Source: Ministeria vibrans ATCC 50519 | Taxonomy: Eukaryota > Opisthokonta > Filasterea | Direction: 5' to 3' | DNA length: 21,737 bases | NCBI GenBank assembly: GCA_943704425.1 | Contig: CALSCP010001380.1 | Span: 1-21,737 of the forward strand | Shown here: positions 17,627 through 21,737 of the stretch, one piece after another | Layout of the letters: the number at the start of each line of letters is the position of its first letter | Position numbering within the stretch: the stretch's first letter is position 1 | The notes under the pieces: model-generated | Told to the model about the DNA's origin: nothing | What the model saw: only the letters and a program-made list of their open reading frames with translations | The model's database searches: none | Position numbers and translations under genes: made by a program

Positions 17627-20600
17627 ATGGGATCGAACTCGTCAAAAAATCAGGTCAGAAGGGCGCTTTTTTTGTGTTCTTGTTCCAGCTCCTCTCCGCG
17701 CCAAGCACCGCCATAGCTCAACTAGCATGCCAAACGACACACAGCTCATCTATACAGCTCCCTTTAAGAGCGGTCTCTCTTCTTTTTGTCTCGTTCCGCT
17801 CCAAAGACGAACAGGGGCACTTTTTGATTACGACAACAAAATTGCTCACCTTCTTGTCTTCTCCTTGCAGACAATCTTGGTTGAGCCCGCCGATCAGAGC
17901 AACAATGCGTCTCACATGACACAGGGTAGGCAGTATTGGACATGCAGAGGACGCGCAAACGATATCGATGGTTATAAAACTCGATTGATATTGACGTATG
18001 ACGTGTTCTCTTTTTTTTTTCTCCCTTCCCGTAGCCTCTGGCGCTGTCCACGAAAAGACGTCTTTGAATCAGACGTCGTCCCATGTAGGCCACGGTGCCA
18101 CACGGTCGCAGCATCATGCGCTGTCAAAAACTCCCTCAGGGAACCTCTTAGCAGCAGGCTATGCGTCCTCGTCGCTTGGCAACTCAGCCTCACCAGCATC
18201 CTCTAGCTCTCGTCGAGGCCATCAGTCGCAGAAAACACGCCACGACACTTCCATGTCCCGTGACAGCAGCAACAGCGCCGCTGTCAATGTGCCAGCCGAC
18301 ACGCAAAATTTCGACACTCTCATGCTGGACGATGGCACCACTCACACGGTGTATCGTGCCGACAATGGCGTGTACTATTACGTCGACTTTGACACACAAG
18401 AGTGGAAAGAGGCACCCGAAACATGGCTTAAAGAAGGTGTTCTTGAAAGCGAGAAGGAGGCGATACTAGGGCGACGGAGCAGTGCCAAAGACAGACGTGG
18501 TGGTGGAGGGGGCGGTGGGCGTGGACGATCAGGCGCATCATCCTCGACGGGCACAGGCGGTGCACGCGAGCTCGAAGAGGATGAACGTCAAGGACTTTAT
18601 CATGACAAAGCAACGGGGAAGGTGCGCGCACTTCATAGTATAGCTATATATACTACTGCTAACAATAATTAATCATAATAATTTTATCATTATTATTATT
18701 ATTATTGTTCTTTTTTTCCAGATGTACGGTACTTACATCTTTGAGATTAAGAAGAACATTCGGTACTACTTTGACGACGAAATGGGAGCGTGGGTGCGCA
18801 TGCCTCTTGAGTGGGAGCAGCGCATTCCGGAAGTAAAGAGCCTCATCAAGCGTATTCAGGTACAGCGCAACCGATTATAAATGAGAAATAAGAATAGTAA
18901 AATAAGAGAGAATCGAGAATTAATAGTATTAATGTCAATAATAATAATAATAATTAATAATAACAATAATGATAATGATAATTATAATTATTATTATTAT
19001 TATCATTATTCTATTATTATTATTAATTTAATTATAATAATAATTATTATTATTCTTTAATTCTCTATTAATTGTATTTTTGGTGTTTTAATTCTTTTGC
19101 AGTCGGTGATACCGGACTGGAAGAACACAGTGGAGGTGCTGCTTGCGCTGCGAGAAAACGACTACGACGTACAAGATACAGTAAACTGGCGGTTCACTAA
19201 CAACGGAGGGGACGGAGGGGTTGCGGAGCTGCCGATGGGGATGGGCGGTGTGGGTGCAGGGGGCAAGAGCGGCGAGCAGCTTATCGTTGAATACCGCGAG
19301 AAGGTCCAAAAGCTGGAAAAGGCTCTAAGTGCACGCGAGCAGGAGCTGCTGACGCTACAGCAAACGTGGATGGAGCGCATGCAGGACGCACCACGGCCCA
19401 AGACGGCAGCCAACCGCGACACAGAGCGCAAGCTGGCCGACGCCGAAGACCTCGTCGATGCCCAGCGCGCCCGCATTGAAGAGCTTGAGGCTGTCATTGG
19501 CGGCTCTGAAAAGGTTTACCTTAACACGACCTTTCTTAATTTTATTATTATTATTATATTATTTTTATTATTTTCATTATTACTATTCTCATTATTAATA
19601 TTGTTATGTTGTTGTTATTTAAACCTTTTCTATTTGTTGTGCTTAATCTGCAGCTAAAGATGTTGGAGAAGAAGCGACGGACGTCCATGGCAGGCATGAA
19701 AGGAAGCGCAGGAAGCGCAGGAGGAGGAGGAGGAGGAGGAGGGGGGGGGATTAGCGAACAGACGGTGCGCAGGCTCAAGGAGGCGTTAGAGGCGACGAAG
19801 AAGGAGGCGGACGAGATCCGCAAGGCAGCAGCTCACAGCATGGCCGACCTGCTGCCTCTCATTTCCCAATTTTACATTGCGTACGTATATCGACGTTAAC
19901 GGCACAGTCTCACGACTTATTGCATGCACTCCCTCATGATCTCATTATGTCTCGAATATGTCTCTGTAAATTAATATTTGCGCAGCTCCCGCGACCTGTC
20001 CATTGCCACGGGTGGTCAGAAACGCACTATGGAGGAGCTCAAGGCCAAGTACCGCGCAGAGGCAATGCAGCGCAGACTGCTCTACAACAAGGCACGACAC
20101 TGTCTTGCATTAATTGCCCACATAGACACACACATCGATATCCCTTCAGCTTGTTCTTATTCATTGCTCGTAGATGCAAGAACTCAAGGGAAACATCCGC
20201 GTGTTCTGTCGTGTCCGACACGACAAACGTGGTTCTATTGCCCTCAAATTCCCCACGGACACAGAAGTGCTTGTCACAAACTCAAGCGGACACAAGAAGC
20301 TCTACGAATTTGAGCACGTAATTAAGCGCACACTAGTCACAATCATGAGTATTAGTACTTCTGCATGCACTCTCATTAATGCTATATATATACATGGCCT
20401 TGCCCGTGTAGGTGTTCAAGCCGTCGTCGACGCAAGAAGAGGTCTTCGAGGACACCGTCTCGATCATCACATCGTCCATCGATGGGTACAACGTTGCCCT
20501 CCTTGCCTATGGCCAGACCGGCTCCGGAAAGGTCACTGCAAATACGTCGTTGCATGCACACAGTCTCTCATCAAGATTGTATTGACATAATATGTGTACG

Positions 20601-21737
20601 TATAATAATATATCTATAAAATTCTATAGACACACACGATGATGGGCCCGCCCAACGACCCCGGAGTCAACATTCGCAGTCTCAAGGAACTCTTCCGCGT
20701 CACGAGCGAACGCGCAAAGGAAGTTGACTTCAAACTCAAAGTATGGCCCTTGAAAACGAATTTGTTTTACTATGACTGTCTCAGATGAACTTAACGCCAT
20801 AACCCGCTTAGGTGTGGATGGTTGAGATTTATAACGAACAAATCATCGACTTGCTCGAGCCTAAAGTAGCAGGAGAGAAGCCAAAGACCAAGACGATTGC
20901 GCATGGCCCACAGGGTAAAGCAAATAGTACTGAACTAAATGGGATGCATCGACTTATGGATCACTGTTTGTACATCATGTGCAGGAAACTATGTGCCAGA
21001 CCTGGTCGAAGTGGACGTGGGCAACATGGACGACGTGGTCAAGACCATGGCACGCGGTCACGAGAACCGCACTGTTGCTGCGACTGCAATGAACAGCTCG
21101 TCCAGTCGAAGCCAGTATGCACTCCAAACAAAACAGAATCATCCAAGGAATTGCACACTCCTTTTTTTCTTTCTCGCTTATAATTAGTGTTAATAATTAA
21201 AAATCTTCCTATCTGTCACACGATTTAGTCTTATCCTGACAATCCACATTAATGGACTCAACAAGCTGAGTGGAGAACGCACTCACGGGCGACTGACATT
21301 GGTCGACTTGGCGGGCAGTGAGCGAGTGGCGCGCAGCGAGGCCAAGGGACAGCGTCTGGTCGAGGCAGCCGCCATCAACAAGTCGCTTTCTGCTCTCGGA
21401 CAGGTTTGTACACTCGCTTCGAACCTTTCTTTATCTCTATCACTTTGTTTCTTTCTCCTTCCTTTCTCCTCTCTTTATCTCACTTTTGTTACTCTCTCTA
21501 TTGCTTTGTTTCTGTCTCTTTATCACTTTTTCTCTCTCTATCACTTTGTTTCTCTCTCTATCACTTTGTTTCTCTCTCTATCACTTTGTTTCTTTCTCTA
21601 TCACTTTGTTTCTCTCTCTATCACTTTGTTCTCTCTCTATCACTTTGTTTCTCTCTCTATCACTTTGTTTCTTTCTCTATCACTTTGTTTCTCTCTCTAT
21701 CACTTTGTTCTCTCTCTATCACTTTGTTTCTCTCTCT
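17627..21737 (+). CDS. kinesin-14 (C-terminal-type motor) with Tyr/Trp-rich N-terminal modules, 3' end beyond the window
   Basis: Coding exons 17627-17653, 17871-17925, 18035-18621, 18722-18859, 19103-19513, 19654-19880, 19986-20091, 20174-20317, 20412-20531, 20630-20740, 20812-20914, 20985-21114 and 21229-21403 join in phase to 778 codons. The first two exons are tentative. Order: a Ser-rich disordered region; WW-like Tyr/Trp-rich stretches at about 132-165 and 205-255; coiled coil at about 310-405; a Gly-rich linker near 425-440; a neck coiled coil; then the motor from about 518. [12 protein letters not shown] at the neck-motor joint is the kinesin-14 signature, although the usual following Pro is His. 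The P-loop GQTGSGKT (599-606) is split by an intron. Switch I is NSSSSRSH and switch [26 protein letters not shown] and [10 protein letters not shown] are typical motor segments. Kinesin-14s are microtubule motors, mostly minus-end directed, acting in spindles or on flagellar microtubules. The rest of the motor lies outside the window. Confidence 0.85.
18860..19102 (+). repeat. kinesin intron with mixed AAT/ATT arrays
   Basis: Intron between kinesin exons 4 and 5 (donor CAG|GTACAG, acceptor TTTTGCAG). It holds AAT runs (about 18936-18985) followed by ATT runs (about 18986-19062), so the halves are partly complementary. Confidence 0.75.
19514..19653 (+). repeat. kinesin intron with a short ATT-rich tract
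   Basis: Intron between exons 5 and 6 (donor AAG|GTTTAC, acceptor AATCTGCAG). It contains degenerate ATT-rich sequence at about 19540-19613. The downstream exon opens LKMLEKK and continues into a (GGA)n-encoded poly-Gly run. Confidence 0.7.
20092..20173 (+). other. GC-AG intron in the kinesin gene
   Basis: The junction that gives the conserved kinesin-14 text [14 protein letters not shown] requires a donor of AAG|GCACGA at 20092 and an acceptor TCGTAG ending 20173. No GT within the nearby bases keeps this frame and text. All other introns called here are GT-AG. Confidence 0.65.
21404..21737 (+). repeat. CT-rich minisatellite in the last visible kinesin intron
   Basis: After the donor CAG|GTTTGT the sequence becomes CT-rich. 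From about 21530 it is a tandem array of a unit of about 20 bases, TTTCTCTCTCTATCACTTTG, with one-base deletions and a TTTCTTTCTC variant. About ten copies are visible and the array runs off the window end. The sense strand is pyrimidine-rich. Confidence 0.9.

Noticed and set aside
17599-17919. 106-codon plus-strand frame as the first kinesin exon
   Set aside because: It begins at TTG rather than ATG, and its frame does not match the exon at 17871 that leads into the kinesin coding sequence.
17727-17925. Unspliced start of the kinesin at the ATG near 17727
   Set aside because: Open and in frame with 17871, so not excluded, but the sequence before 17870 is pyrimidine-rich and ends in a good CTCCTTGCAG acceptor; the upstream MGSNSSKNQ exon with a GT donor fits better.

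Overview
The window is nuclear DNA from an intron-rich protist. Exons are GC-rich and introns AT-rich. Splice sites are almost all GT-AG, and many introns carry long (ATT/AAT)n microsatellites. There are no bacterial operons, Shine-Dalgarno sites or mobile elements. A flagellar dynein-regulator subunit and a meiotic chromosome-axis protein imply a flagellated, sexual stage. ATT-laden introns together with flagellar and meiotic genes make me think of a foraminiferan such as Reticulomyxa, but that is a weak inference from general knowledge, not something the sequence proves.

Layout from left to right. (1) 162-2075 (+): an unrecognised multi-pass membrane protein, probably the last coding exon of a gene whose 5' part lies left of the window. 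(2) 2076-3097: about 1 kb without a recognisable gene. (3) 3098-11984 (+): six exons of a midasin/Rea1-like giant AAA+ ATPase, 2731 codons, which stops inside its fifth AAA module at an AAT-repeat intron. (4) 12204-14583 (+): the 3' portion of a Hop1-like meiotic protein (PHD finger plus a presumed winged-helix region). Its N-terminal HORMA part is missing at exactly the same repeat, so the two genes look falsely or recently joined there. (5) 14809-17423 (-): a complete six-exon gene for dynein regulatory complex subunit 2 (DRC2/CCDC65/FAP250). (6) 17627 to beyond the right end (+): a kinesin-14 with 13 visible exons. Its motor domain runs to just past switch II before the window ends inside a CT-rich minisatellite intron.

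DRC2 and the kinesin are divergently transcribed from a gap of about 200 bp that contains a near-perfect RFX-type X-box, GTTGCC-CTT-GACAAC. This suggests shared ciliary or microtubule regulation. The Hop1-like gene and DRC2 converge on a 225-bp gap.

Exon boundaries were derived by hand from splice consensus, reading-phase agreement and conserved protein motifs. None has been checked against transcripts or databases.
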